The notes under the pieces: model-generated
Told to the model about the DNA's origin: nothing
What the model saw: the letters and a program-made list of their open reading frames with translations, nothing else
Database searches by the model: none
Translations under genes and position numbers: made by a program
Shown here: piece by piece, positions 1-6,708 of the stretch
Layout of the letters: the number at the start of each line of letters is the position of its first letter
Numbering within the stretch: position 1 is the first letter of the stretch
Assembly (NCBI GenBank): GCA_043803805.1
Contig: JAZDJP010000102.1
Coordinates: forward strand, 1 to 8,979
Length of the DNA: 8,979 nucleotides
DNA from: JAZDJP01 sp043803805
GTDB lineage: Bacteria > Planctomycetota > JAZDJP01
Reading direction: 5' to 3'

Positions 1-126
1 CGATCCCGACATCACTACGAGGCGCGTCGATGGTTGAAATTGATTTCTCACAATGCGTCTCGTGTCCTTAACGGGCAACTTGGCCTCTCGGAAGAATCAC
101 TGGCCCACTTCCGTCTGGCCGCTTGA
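1..126 (+). CDS. C-terminal fragment of a possible TPR-like protein
   Basis: The first frame is open from the window edge to a TGA at 124-126, giving 41 residues and no start. The tail reads roughly LGLSEESLAHFRLAA, which has the spacing of the second helix of a tetratricopeptide repeat (G-x3-E-[AS]-x3-F-x2-A). The upstream helix with Y, A and W residues also suits a helical repeat. The gap to the next start is 33 bases, so the two genes could be cotranscribed. Third-position GC is lower than in the next gene, which weakens the coding case. The TPR assignment rests on one motif and is an inference. A chance open frame of this length cannot be excluded. Confidence 0.45.
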   Translation, partial: RSRHHYEARRWLKLISHNASRVLNGQLGLSEESLAHFRLAA

Positions 127-159
127 ACTGGAGCAAGGCACAGGATATCTGGAGGAGAA

Positions 160-1923
160 ATGACATATCCGGTCGATGTCATGCGGCGGGCGGTGTGTGT
201 CACGGCGGTTCTTCTGGCGGTGTCCTCCTTTGCCGATGAGGTAAATCTTCCGGCCGGGACGAAACCCCGCCCGATGAAATTCGCCGCGAAAGTGACAACC
301 GAACATTACGTCGTCGAGGCGGAAAAGGAGGAGGAATTCGCCCGGCGGATGGCCGCGGCGGCGGAGGGGCTCCACGCCGATTTTTTTGCCACGTTCCGGG
401 GAAAACTCGCGCTTTCCGACCCGCGGTATCCCCTGGCCATTGTCTGCCTCGATTCCGAGGAGAGCGCGGTCAAGGCCGATTACAAGGTTGGCTACACCCT
501 GCCGGGCCGTTATGACCCCCTGCTCGGTCTCGTGACAATCCTCCGGCATCCGGTGATGATGAACCTGGACCAGAATCCGTCCAATCTCCGTCACGAAGTG
601 ACCCATCAACTGGTCCATCAGACCCTGGGCCTTCCACCGGTGGACGGGACGGGTGTCTTCTGGATGCAGGAGGGGCTGGCGTCCTATTTCGAGGGGATGG
701 GCCCCTACGGTCTGGAGGGGATCGTCCGGTTCTCGAAACTGGGGGTTCTCACGGAAAATTTCCGAGTGAGACCCCTTCCGCGCCTCGCGGAGGTCACCTC
801 CTGGAACTGGGATCAGGCCAAGGCCGGAGGCATCACCGCGTCGTACGCGCTGGCGTGGGGGGCGACGCATTTTCTGATGCACGGGGAGAAGGGGGCCTAC
901 CGGGACCTCTACTTCGCGTTTCTCACCGCCCTCCGGAACGACGACAACCTGACCCGGGCGGCGGATCTGTTCCGGCGGATATTCGCGGGGGCGGAGAATC
1001 TGGAGGGGGATTGGGCGCGGCATATTCATTTGCTGGAGAAGGGGACAGAGGCCGATTTCGCCGCGGGCCTGGTCCGTTACGAGCGGTCGGCCCCGGCCGG
1101 CCCGGGGGTCCCCGCGAACGTGAAGCCTTTCGTGAAGAAGACTGCCGGTCCGGCGGCGCCCAAGGCGGCGGATCCCGCCGTGCGGCGTGACATGGAAAAG
1201 CGCATCGGGGACATCCGGAAAAAGTCCGAGTCGGACCGGCCCGCGCTCATCCGGGAGGCCTTCGGGAAGACCGGGGGCGAGATCCCGGCGCTTCTGGCGA
1301 TCCTGAAATCGGGCGGGGTGGAGGAACGGAAAATCGCGGCCGCGGCGCTCGGTGCGATCGGAGCCCGCGAGGCCGTCCCGAACCTGGCGGAGGCCGCGCT
1401 CCGCGACGCCGACCGCGCCGTGCGCCTGGCGGCGGCGTCGGCCCTGCGCGGGGCGAATTACGGCATCGCCCCGCCGGCGGTGTTCGCGGCGCTCGGCGCC
1501 TCGGACCCGGCGGTTATTCTGCGCGCCACGGAGGCGCTGGGGGAGATCGGTGATCCGTATGCCGCGGAGGCGCTTGTGTCGGTGCTTCGCCGGACCATTC
1601 CCACGGATCCCGCCGGCGACGCCGGTGTCCGCGTCGAGAAGCGGTCCGCGGGCGGCCGCATCAGCTTCGGGACGGGCGAGTCGCCGGACCTTGGACTCAA
1701 ACCGTCCAAGCGCAGCGTCCCCGACCCGGCGGTGGAGGTGCGCGCCCGCGGCATGGAGGAATTTCGCCGCGCCGTCATCGCCGCCTTGAAACGAATCGTC
1801 AAGGAGCCCGTCGGGGACAGCATCGAGGACTGGCTCATCTGGGACAAAAAGCGGAGTTCGGGGAAAGGTTCCGAGGAATGGTTGAAATGGAAACGAGACC
1901 AGGAGGGGGGAAAGAAACCGTGA
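160..1923 (+). CDS. Exported HExxH metallopeptidase-like protein with HEAT repeats
   Basis: This 587-residue protein begins with a signal peptide: Arg-Arg at 9-10, a hydrophobic core at 11-21 and a probable cut after Ala25 (S-F-A). Residues 30-300 resemble the DUF1570-type peptidase-like domain. A zinc motif HEVTH lies at 145-149, and a WMQEG segment at 168-172 puts Glu171 where gluzincin enzymes hold the third zinc ligand. Residues 374-478 form about three HEAT repeats with LGAIGAREAVPNL- and LGEIGDPYAAEAL-type helices. The tail carries two similar W-x-x-W segments (W558/W561 and W574/W577). The start at 160 has GGAGG four bases upstream; Met8 (base 181) would also leave a normal signal peptide but lacks a spaced ribosome site. 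Zinc peptidase activity is inferred from the motif and the substrate is unknown. It probably acts outside the cytoplasm. Confidence 0.85.
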   Translation: MTYPVDVMRRAVCVTAVLLAVSSFADEVNLPAGTKPRPMKFAAKVTTEHYVVEAEKEEEFARRMAAAAEGLHADFFATFRGKLALSDPRYPLAIVCLDSEESAVKADYKVGYTLPGRYDPLLGLVTILRHPVMMNLDQNPSNLRHEVTHQLVHQTLGLPPVDGTGVFWMQEGLASYFEGMGPYGLEGIVRFSKLGVLTENFRVRPLPRLAEVTSWNWDQAKAGGITASYALAWGATHFLMHGEKGAYRDLYFAFLTALRNDDNLTRAADLFRRIFAGAENLEGDWARHIHLLEKGTEADFAAGLVRYERSAPAGPGVPANVKPFVKKTAGPAAPKAADPAVRRDMEKRIGDIRKKSESDRPALIREAFGKTGGEIPALLAILKSGGVEERKIAAAALGAIGAREAVPNLAEAALRDADRAVRLAAASALRGANYGIAPPAVFAALGASDPAVILRATEALGEIGDPYAAEALVSVLRRTIPTDPAGDAGVRVEKRSAGGRISFGTGESPDLGLKPSKRSVPDPAVEVRARGMEEFRRAVIAALKRIVKEPVGDSIEDWLIWDKKRSSGKGSEEWLKWKRDQEGGKKP

Positions 1924-1945
1924 CGGTCATCCGATTCGCGCGGGA

Positions 1946-1955
1946 GGGGGGGGGG
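1946..1955 (+). repeat. Homopolymeric G10 tract
   Basis: Ten consecutive G bases lie 22 bases after the stop of the HEAT/peptidase gene and before a short signal-peptide-like reading frame. It is the longest single-base run noticed in the window. Such tracts are prone to slippage during replication and to sequencing or assembly length errors. Confidence 0.9.
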
Positions 1956-2012
1956 CTGGCCGCGGCCCTGACGGGGGCGGCGTTCGCCGGGACAAAAAGG
2001 AGGGGTGCAACC

Positions 2013-2063
2013 ATGAAAATGCTTGGGAAAGCCGTTTTGGCGCTTGTGGCCGGTGGTATGTGA
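2013..2063 (+). pseudogene. Signal-peptide stub of a lost secreted or lipoprotein gene
   Basis: A run of AAAAAGGAGG (1994-2003) precedes an ATG at 2013 by nine bases, one of the best ribosome sites in the window. The frame encodes only 16 residues: MKMLGKAVLALVAGGM, then TGA. Charged start, hydrophobic core and small residues match the beginning of a bacterial lipoprotein or secreted-protein signal sequence, but the lipobox cysteine and the mature protein are missing. No frame downstream restores a plausible continuation before the next gene at 2205. The simplest reading is a gene truncated by deletion or a point change. A short leader peptide or a real tiny membrane peptide is possible. The rest of 1924-2204 shows nothing else convincing. 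Confidence 0.4.
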
Positions 2064-2204
2064 AAGAGATGGAAAATTCGTGATGATGTCTTTCCGGTTA
2101 CGTTTTCTTGCATTCTTTTCCCCTCCGGATAGGATTCTCCACGGGAGCGGTTCACGAATTGAGGATTCAGTCAGTCGTGTATTGCCATGGGGGGAGAATC
2201 GGAA

Positions 2205-3212
2205 ATGACCATGACGTCGCGGGAGGTCGTGACGCGCACCATCCGGTTCCAGGGGGCGGATCGCATCCCCTGGGATCTTCCGGAGAAATTCGGGACGGAC
2301 ATCTTTTGGGCCGGGATGGACCCGTCCCCCGACAAACGCTACAGCCGGGGCGTGGATGAGTGGGGCGCCGTCTGGGACAACGTCGGTTGCTCCAACCTCG
2401 GGGAGGTGCGGGACTTCCCGCTCAAGCGTTGGGCGGATTTCGGAAAACTCGCCATCCCCGATGTCCGCGACCCGAAACGCTGGGAAAATCTCAAGGGGGC
2501 GCGGGAGCGGGCGGGCGACAGATTCATGCTCACGATGGGGATTTCCCTCTACGAGCGGATCCATTTTGTCCGGGGTCTCGAAAACACCTGGATGGACATC
2601 TACGACGCGCCGGAGGACCTGGGACGCCTGATGGACATCCTGGTGGACATGAATTGCTACGCCATCGAGAAGTGCGCCGCCGCCGGGATGGACGGGCTTG
2701 TTTTATGCGACGACTGGGGGCTTCAGGATCGCCTGATGATCCGGGCGGAGGCGTGGCGGAAACTCTGGAAGCCGCGGTACGCGCGGGTGTACCGCGCGGC
2801 GCATGACGCGGGGCTTCTGACGTTCCTTCACAGTTGCGGGTGCATCACGGAAATCCTCGATGATCTCATCGAAATCGGTCTGGACGTCATCCAGATGGAT
2901 CAACAGGAGAACATGGGGCTCGACTTCCTCGGGGAGAAATTCGGCGGGCGCATCACGTTCTGGAATCCGGTGGACATCCAGGCCACGATGATCCGCGGCA
3001 CCCTGGACGACATCCGGGCCTATGCTCGACGGATGGTCACCACCCTCGGCCGGCCGGAGGGCGGATTCATCGCCCGGTGGTACAGCGATTCCGTCGGCGC
3101 CGGCCATCGTCCCGAGGCGGTGGAGGCCATGTCCGACGAATTCGTCACATTGGGCCGTCAGCATCCCAACCTGCCGTATTTGCACAAGCGAGGGAAGACC
3201 GCAAGATCGTGA
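2205..3212 (+). CDS. Uroporphyrinogen decarboxylase (URO-D) family protein, not HemE
   Basis: The protein has 335 residues from the chosen start. It opens with MTMTSREVVTRTIRFQGADR, the usual beginning of the broad URO-D/corrinoid-methyltransferase family (R-x-R-F-x-G-x-D-R). The central HSCGC at 209-213 is the H-x-C zinc and substrate site of MtaA/CmuA-like members, followed by the typical segment ILDDLIEIGLDVIQMDQQ. The RQAGRYLPEY signature of heme-pathway HemE is absent. The family transfers methyl groups to or from corrinoid proteins or coenzyme M-like thiols, but many members have no known substrate, and no corrinoid protein gene is adjacent. The ATG at 2205 has GGGGAG eight bases upstream, while the ATG at 2187 has no ribosome site, so 2205 is preferred. 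It is probably a cytoplasmic TIM-barrel enzyme. Confidence 0.86.
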   Translation: MTMTSREVVTRTIRFQGADRIPWDLPEKFGTDIFWAGMDPSPDKRYSRGVDEWGAVWDNVGCSNLGEVRDFPLKRWADFGKLAIPDVRDPKRWENLKGARERAGDRFMLTMGISLYERIHFVRGLENTWMDIYDAPEDLGRLMDILVDMNCYAIEKCAAAGMDGLVLCDDWGLQDRLMIRAEAWRKLWKPRYARVYRAAHDAGLLTFLHSCGCITEILDDLIEIGLDVIQMDQQENMGLDFLGEKFGGRITFWNPVDIQATMIRGTLDDIRAYARRMVTTLGRPEGGFIARWYSDSVGAGHRPEAVEAMSDEFVTLGRQHPNLPYLHKRGKTARS

Positions 3213-3284
3213 GGGAAACGTGGGATCGGAAAGCGCGAATTTCTGGTGCAACATGTTGATAATAAACGAATAATGAACATCCTC

Positions 3285-3313
3285 GGAATTTTTCAGGAAG
3301 GAAGGTTTTCAAA
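3285..3313 (+). promoter_or_regulatory. Candidate ECF-type promoter of the sigma factor operon
   Basis: GGAATTT at 3285-3291 and TCAAA at 3309-3313, separated by 17 bases, resemble the GGAACTT and TCAAA elements of sigma-E-type promoters. Transcription would start near 3320, about ten bases before the ATG at 3331. That would explain why the gene has no Shine-Dalgarno at normal spacing. An AAGGTT/AACCTT inverted repeat (3302-3307, 3316-3321) overlaps the -10 element. The match is imperfect and AT-richer than its surroundings, so it could be chance. Confidence 0.3.
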
Positions 3314-3330
3314 CGAACCTTTTCCCGCTC

Positions 3331-3942
3331 ATGGCGTCTAATGAATTGAACAATGCGGAGGCGGTTCTTGCGGGGCGCCGGGAGGACGCGCGGCTCCTCG
3401 CGGAATGCCGGGCCGGAAGTCAGGACGCTTTCCGGCGTCTCATCGAGCGGTACCAGGACATGGTGGTGAACCTGGCCGCCCGCATGACGGGAAGCCTGGA
3501 GGACGCGGAGGACATCGCGCAGGAGGTCTTCCTGAAGGCCTGTCAGGGGCTGGCGGAGTTCAAGGGGGAGTCGAGTCTCAAGACGTGGCTGTACCGGATC
3601 ACGGCGAACGCGGCCATCAGCCACGGGCGGAGGAAACAGGCCAGGCCGCGGACGGTGTCTCTGGACGACGGAGGAAACGGCCACGGGGGCCTCGAACCGG
3701 CCGGCGGGGAGGGACCCGCGGCGGGGGTCGAGGTCCGGGAACGGGAGCGGCTCGTGCAGAACGCGATTCTCGCGCTTGAGGCGGATCTCCGGGCGGTGGT
3801 GCTCCTCCGGGACATGGAGGGGTATCGGTACGAGGCGATCGCGGAGACTCTGGGGGTGGAGGTGGGAACGGTGAAATCACGGCTGTTCCGGGCGCGCGAG
3901 TCGCTCCGGAAGGCCCTGGCGGGGAAGATCGGATCGTTTTGA
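3331..3942 (+). CDS. ECF-type RNA polymerase sigma factor
   Basis: This 203-residue protein is a sigma-70-family factor of the extracytoplasmic function class. Sigma region 2 spans about residues 33-97, with D-x-E-D-I-A-Q-E-V-F-L-K at 58-69 (core binding and -10 recognition) and TWLYRITAN following. A glycine-rich linker covers about 100-140. Region 4 at about 141-195 ends in a helix-turn-helix of the type YEAIAETLGVEVGTVKSRLFRAR, which reads the -35 element. The ATG at 3331 is the first start codon after an in-frame TGA at 3274; GGAAGGAAGG at 3297-3306 is too far away to serve it. The gene ends 18 bases before a zinc-finger anti-sigma gene, so it is probably held inactive at the membrane by that protein and released by an envelope signal. 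The linker is longer than in many ECF factors. Confidence 0.93.
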   Translation: MASNELNNAEAVLAGRREDARLLAECRAGSQDAFRRLIERYQDMVVNLAARMTGSLEDAEDIAQEVFLKACQGLAEFKGESSLKTWLYRITANAAISHGRRKQARPRTVSLDDGGNGHGGLEPAGGEGPAAGVEVRERERLVQNAILALEADLRAVVLLRDMEGYRYEAIAETLGVEVGTVKSRLFRARESLRKALAGKIGSF

Positions 3943-3960
3943 CGATTTAAAGGTGCGGCC

Positions 3961-5625
3961 ATGGACTGTTTGATCATCCGGGAACGGTTGAACGAATACC
4001 TCGACCGCGAGATTTCCCCCGAGCAGGCGGCGGTGGTGGAAGATCACCTCGCCCGGTGCGGGCCCTGCCGGGAGGCGCTGGACGATCTCAGGCGGACGGC
4101 GGCGGCGGTGGGGGATCTCCGGCGGGTGCGGGCCCCCGAGGGTTTTGCCGACGAAGTGATGGATCGCCTGGCCCGGAATGAACTGATCGGCGAACCCGCC
4201 GGACGGCCCGCGGAAATCGTTCCGGTCCGTCCCTTCGCCCGGCGGCTGATGCCGGTCTTCTCGGCGGCGGCGGCCGTGATCGTCGTGGCGTTCGGTTTCC
4301 TGTGGTTCAGCCGGCACCGGGAGATGGGTCCTCTTCCCGTGCGGACACCCATGGAGCGGGAAATATCGCGATTGGCCCCGGCGGATTCCCCGGACAAGGC
4401 GCATACACCGCGGACGGGTGCGGAATCCGGTGAGGGCAAATTCCTCGAGCGGGCCCGGGCCGGACATCCGGTCGCGGCGATGCCGGAACCGTTGGGGGGG
4501 GCTGGACGGGGATATGGGGGGCGTTCCGCGAAAATCGCGGCGGCTCCGGGTGGAGCCGAGGCGAAATCGGGTTCCGGTCGGATCCAGGGAGAGTCAGGGG
4601 TCGTTCCTCCCGCGCCATCGGTGCCTGCGGAGGAGCCGCGCGCGCGCGAAGGCGCAGGAGGCGGCTTGGTTGCGAAATCCGCCACATCGTCTCCCGCTCC
4701 CGCGGGGGAAAAGGAATTCAAAACAGAGGGTTCGAGGGCCCGGGAGGCGGACATCGAGGAATCGGTTGGATTCGCCGGCAAGTCTTCGAAGGATGCCGAT
4801 ACGAAGGCCAAGGGGATGCCATTCGATCTTGCTGAATCTCAAGAGAAATTGCGGGATGCGTCGGCGGCCGCGGTCGCCGAGCTTCGGAAGGGCGCCGTTT
4901 CCCCCGGCCGGACCACGGGGGTCGGACGGGCCGTGCCCGTTCCCGAGGGCGTATTCTGCGAGGATGTCGCCAAGGCGGCAAAATCCTTCGAGGCGGCGCT
5001 TCAGGCCGCGAGGATCCCTTGCCGCGCGATTGTCGGAGAGGGCGGCGAACGCCGGATCTTTTGTGGACCTGCCGCGGAAGCCGGACCGGTGCGCGCAAAA
5101 CTCCGGGCCGTCGCCGGGATACGATGGGAATCGCCGGGCAGGGACGCGGATAAAAAATCGAATGCGGAGGAGGGTGCTCCGGCGAACGTCGGCGGGGGGC
5201 AGGCCGACGCCCTGGCGAATAACGTCTCCCGTCCCTCCGGGGATTTCACGAAAGCGGCCGTTCTCCAGGGCGATGCCGGCAGGGCGCTTGGGGAAGATGG
5301 CGGGCCTGCGGGAAAAAAGGGCCTCGAAGCCCGGGTGGTGCGGGCCGTGGAAGACAAACCCCGGATGGAAGATGGGGCCATTCCCTTTCTTCACATTGAC
5401 AAGGGGAGCGCCGATGGCGTGACGCCCGGGATGGCTTTCGGCGATGCCGACGGCGTGGCGTCCGACTTCCTTCTGGTGATTGTGGATACCGGGAAAAATT
5501 CCGCGCGCGGGGTTGTCGAAAAAGCCCCGCCGGCCGGCGCGATTGTCCGGCGGATCGTCCAGCGGCCGGATGCCTATGTCGTTTTCATCCTCAAGCCCGA
5601 GCCCGTCCCCGTCGAAAACAGATAA
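3961..5625 (+). CDS. Membrane anti-sigma factor with zf-HC2 domain and large extracytoplasmic region
   Basis: This 554-residue protein starts with an anti-sigma zinc finger: Cys3, then His29-x3-Cys33-x2-Cys36, the classic HxxxCxxC arrangement. One membrane segment lies at about 97-117, after basic residues. The long remainder should sit outside the cytoplasm. Residues 120-330 are low-complexity, rich in Ala, Gly, Pro, Ser and charged residues. Residues 334-397 form a compact segment with cysteines at about 332, 353 and 366. Residues 474-554 contain IDKGSADGVTPGMAF, a beta-rich motif like those in MreC or FlgT-type C-terminal domains. The start follows the sigma gene by 18 bases, with AAAGGTG just upstream. 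The zinc finger should bind and block the sigma factor; the large outer part probably senses or binds something, which is inference. It is much longer than a standard anti-sigma factor (about 100-250 residues). Confidence 0.85.
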   Translation: MDCLIIRERLNEYLDREISPEQAAVVEDHLARCGPCREALDDLRRTAAAVGDLRRVRAPEGFADEVMDRLARNELIGEPAGRPAEIVPVRPFARRLMPVFSAAAAVIVVAFGFLWFSRHREMGPLPVRTPMEREISRLAPADSPDKAHTPRTGAESGEGKFLERARAGHPVAAMPEPLGGAGRGYGGRSAKIAAAPGGAEAKSGSGRIQGESGVVPPAPSVPAEEPRAREGAGGGLVAKSATSSPAPAGEKEFKTEGSRAREADIEESVGFAGKSSKDADTKAKGMPFDLAESQEKLRDASAAAVAELRKGAVSPGRTTGVGRAVPVPEGVFCEDVAKAAKSFEAALQAARIPCRAIVGEGGERRIFCGPAAEAGPVRAKLRAVAGIRWESPGRDADKKSNAEEGAPANVGGGQADALANNVSRPSGDFTKAAVLQGDAGRALGEDGGPAGKKGLEARVVRAVEDKPRMEDGAIPFLHIDKGSADGVTPGMAFGDADGVASDFLLVIVDTGKNSARGVVEKAPPAGAIVRRIVQRPDAYVVFILKPEPVPVENR

Positions 5626-5683
5626 CAGCATCGCGAAATCGGTCGAAAACTCGAAACGGACCTTTTCGCTCGCGGAGGCTGAA

Positions 5684-5995
5684 ATGTCATTAATGTTGAT
5701 CCTGGCGCTGGTGGTGCTTTTGGGGAGCATCCTCATCCTGTTTCAGGAGGAGGCGGAGGCCTTCGGAAAATACTGTGCCTTCGCCGGGGTGGTGGCGGCC
5801 ACCCTGGAAATCGCCATCCTTCAGAAATTTTTCACGTTCGGGGACGGGGTGCTCACCGTGCTGATCGGGATCACGTTCCTGGGGGCGTGCCTGGCCACGC
5901 TACGGGTCCAGGCGAAGTTCGGTCTCTTGCTGGCCATGACGGCCAGTCTTCTCCAGCTTCTCGCCGTTTTTCACATCATCATCACGGTTCGGTGA
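5684..5995 (+). CDS. Small four-helix membrane protein of unknown function
   Basis: A 103-residue, very hydrophobic protein. Four membrane helices are visible at about 3-20, 31-50, 55-73 and 80-101, separated by short loops such as QEEAEAFGK and RVQAKFG. The frame is open further upstream, but the ATG at 5684 has GGAGG (5674-5678) five bases before it, and the upstream residues are basic and only a shadow of the anti-sigma gene. It lies 58 bases after the anti-sigma stop, so it is probably the third gene of the sigma operon. No enzyme motif or named family is recognised. It could be an accessory partner of the anti-sigma factor, a small transporter-like subunit or an independent gene. Confidence 0.7.
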   Translation: MSLMLILALVVLLGSILILFQEEAEAFGKYCAFAGVVAATLEIAILQKFFTFGDGVLTVLIGITFLGACLATLRVQAKFGLLLAMTASLLQLLAVFHIIITVR

Positions 5996-6026
5996 CCGGC
6001 CGGTCGCGGGGCGGGAGGGCCGTCGC

Positions 6027-6054
6027 TTGATTTCATCCCGCCGGGTGCTATACT
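6027..6054 (+). promoter_or_regulatory. Sigma-70-type promoter of tRNA-Leu
   Basis: TTGATT at 6027-6032 and TATACT at 6049-6054 are separated by 16 bases. The -10 box is preceded by TGC, forming an extended -10 element. The start of transcription would fall near 6061, about 30 bases before the mature tRNA. This is the best housekeeping promoter in the window. Confidence 0.6.
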
Positions 6055-6089
6055 CCCTGTCGCCCTCAACGAAGCGGATTCTTCGCCGT

Positions 6090-6171
6090 GCCGAGGTGGT
6101 GAAATTGGCAGACACGTACGTTTGAGGGGCGTATGGCGCAAGCCGTGCGGGTTCAACTCCCGCCCTCGGCA
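6090..6171 (+). tRNA. tRNA-Leu (anticodon GAG)
   Basis: The 82-base gene folds as a long-variable-arm tRNA. The acceptor stem GCCGAGG pairs with CCTCGGC, followed by discriminator A. The anticodon stem TACGT/GCGTA (one T-G pair) encloses the loop TTGAGGG, so the anticodon is GAG, which reads CUC and CUU leucine codons. The variable arm has GGC/GCC around GCAA, and the T-arm is GCGGG-TTCAACT-CCCGC. The D-arm has the AAATTGGCAGAC typical of leucine tRNAs. The CCA end is not encoded (TTC follows), so it must be added enzymatically. The gene's 3' end abuts a truncated ORF6N gene. Confidence 0.96.
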
Positions 6172-6196
6172 TTCATGCCGCTTCCAAGCCGTCACT

Positions 6197-6212
6197 CGTG
6201 GCTCGTGCCACG
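6197..6212 (+). other. Six-base-pair hairpin just after tRNA-Leu
   Basis: CGTGGC-TCGT-GCCACG forms a perfect six-pair stem with a four-base loop, 26 bases after the tRNA. No T-run follows, so it is not a canonical intrinsic terminator. It might mark the end of the tRNA transcript, and it also covers the GTG that opens the ORF6N frame. Confidence 0.4.
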
Positions 6213-6680
6213 TATCTCGCCATCCATGCCGATCTTTACGGAGTGCCCATTCGGGTACTCAACCAGGCTGTGAAACGAAATGCGGATCGCTTCCCCTCGG
6301 ATTTTATGATTCGGCTCACCGCCCGGGAGTATGAGTCTTTAAGATCACAAATTGTGATCTTAAACCGTGGCCGGGGACGCCATCGGAAATACGTTCCGTT
6401 CGCCTTTGCCGATCAGGGCGTGGCCATGTTGTCCAGTGTTTTGAACAGTGACCGGGCCATCCAGGTCAACATCGCCATCATGCGGGTGTTTGTGCGTCTG
6501 CGGGTGGTGATTTTCACCCACAAGAAATTGGCGGCGAAACTGTCCGAACTGGAACGCAAGATCGAAAACCACGACGAGAACATTCATAACCTGTTTGAGA
6601 CCATCCGTCACCTGATGACCCTGCTGACACGGAAACCCGGGCGCATCGGATTTCATGCGGAACGAAGAAATTCGGAGTAA
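6198..6680 (+). CDS. ORF6N-domain protein, N-terminally truncated, possible pseudogene
   Basis: The 160-residue product matches the ORF6N (RhuM/KilA-like, phage-associated DNA-binding) family: ADLYGVPIRVLNQAVKRN, RFPSDFMIRLTAREYESLRS, YVPFAFADQGVAMLSSVLNS and RAIQVNIAIMRVFVRLR. A coiled-coil region follows at about 107-145, and the tail contains the usual RIGF. Compared with my memory of the family, the first 20 or so residues are missing, and ADLYGV lacks three residues found in the usual ADLAxLYGV. The GTG at 6198 has no ribosome site, and the open frame runs upstream through the tRNA gene. The bases are less GC-rich than the neighbours. It was probably acquired horizontally and cut at its 5' end; a functional short version cannot be excluded. 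Its biological role is unknown. Confidence 0.75.
   Translation: MARATYLAIHADLYGVPIRVLNQAVKRNADRFPSDFMIRLTAREYESLRSQIVILNRGRGRHRKYVPFAFADQGVAMLSSVLNSDRAIQVNIAIMRVFVRLRVVIFTHKKLAAKLSELERKIENHDENIHNLFETIRHLMTLLTRKPGRIGFHAERRNSE
6338..6364. repeat. Perfect 27-base palindrome inside the ORF6N gene
   Basis: TTTAAGATCACAA and TTGTGATCTTAAA form 13-base inverted arms around one central A. It is AT-rich and lies in codons for the LRSQIVILN stretch. It resembles an operator in form, with a core TCACAAATTGTGA. Whether anything binds it is unknown. Confidence 0.85.
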
Positions 6681-6692
6681 ATCATCCTCTTC

Positions 6693-6708
6693 GACTCGTT
6701 GACTCACC
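6693..6708 (+). repeat. Two units of the period-8 GACTC repeat
   Basis: GACTCGTT and GACTCACC stand directly in tandem, each beginning with GACTC. The same unit structure returns at 6779-6818 on the other side of a G/T-rich stretch. This is the left flank of that block. Confidence 0.7.

Noticed and set aside
97..1029. Long minus-strand open frame of 310 codons
   Set aside because: It lies opposite the exported peptidase gene, has arginine- and proline-rich composition typical of an antisense shadow in GC-rich DNA, and no recognisable domain.
2108..2135. TTGCAT-N16-TAGGAT as a promoter for the URO-D gene
   Set aside because: The -35 box matches only 3 of 6 and the -10 box 4 of 6, with no other support, so it was not listed as a feature.
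3258..3263. GATAAT as a -10 box upstream of the sigma gene
   Set aside because: No acceptable -35 box is found 15-19 bases upstream.
4594..5736. Long minus-strand open frame of 380 codons
   Set aside because: It is opposite the anti-sigma gene, whose plus-strand frame has a zinc finger and membrane helix; the minus frame has no domain.
5994..6005. Perfect palindrome GACCGGCCGGTC after the small membrane protein as a terminator
   Set aside because: It can form only a four-pair stem and has no T-run, so it was not called a terminator.
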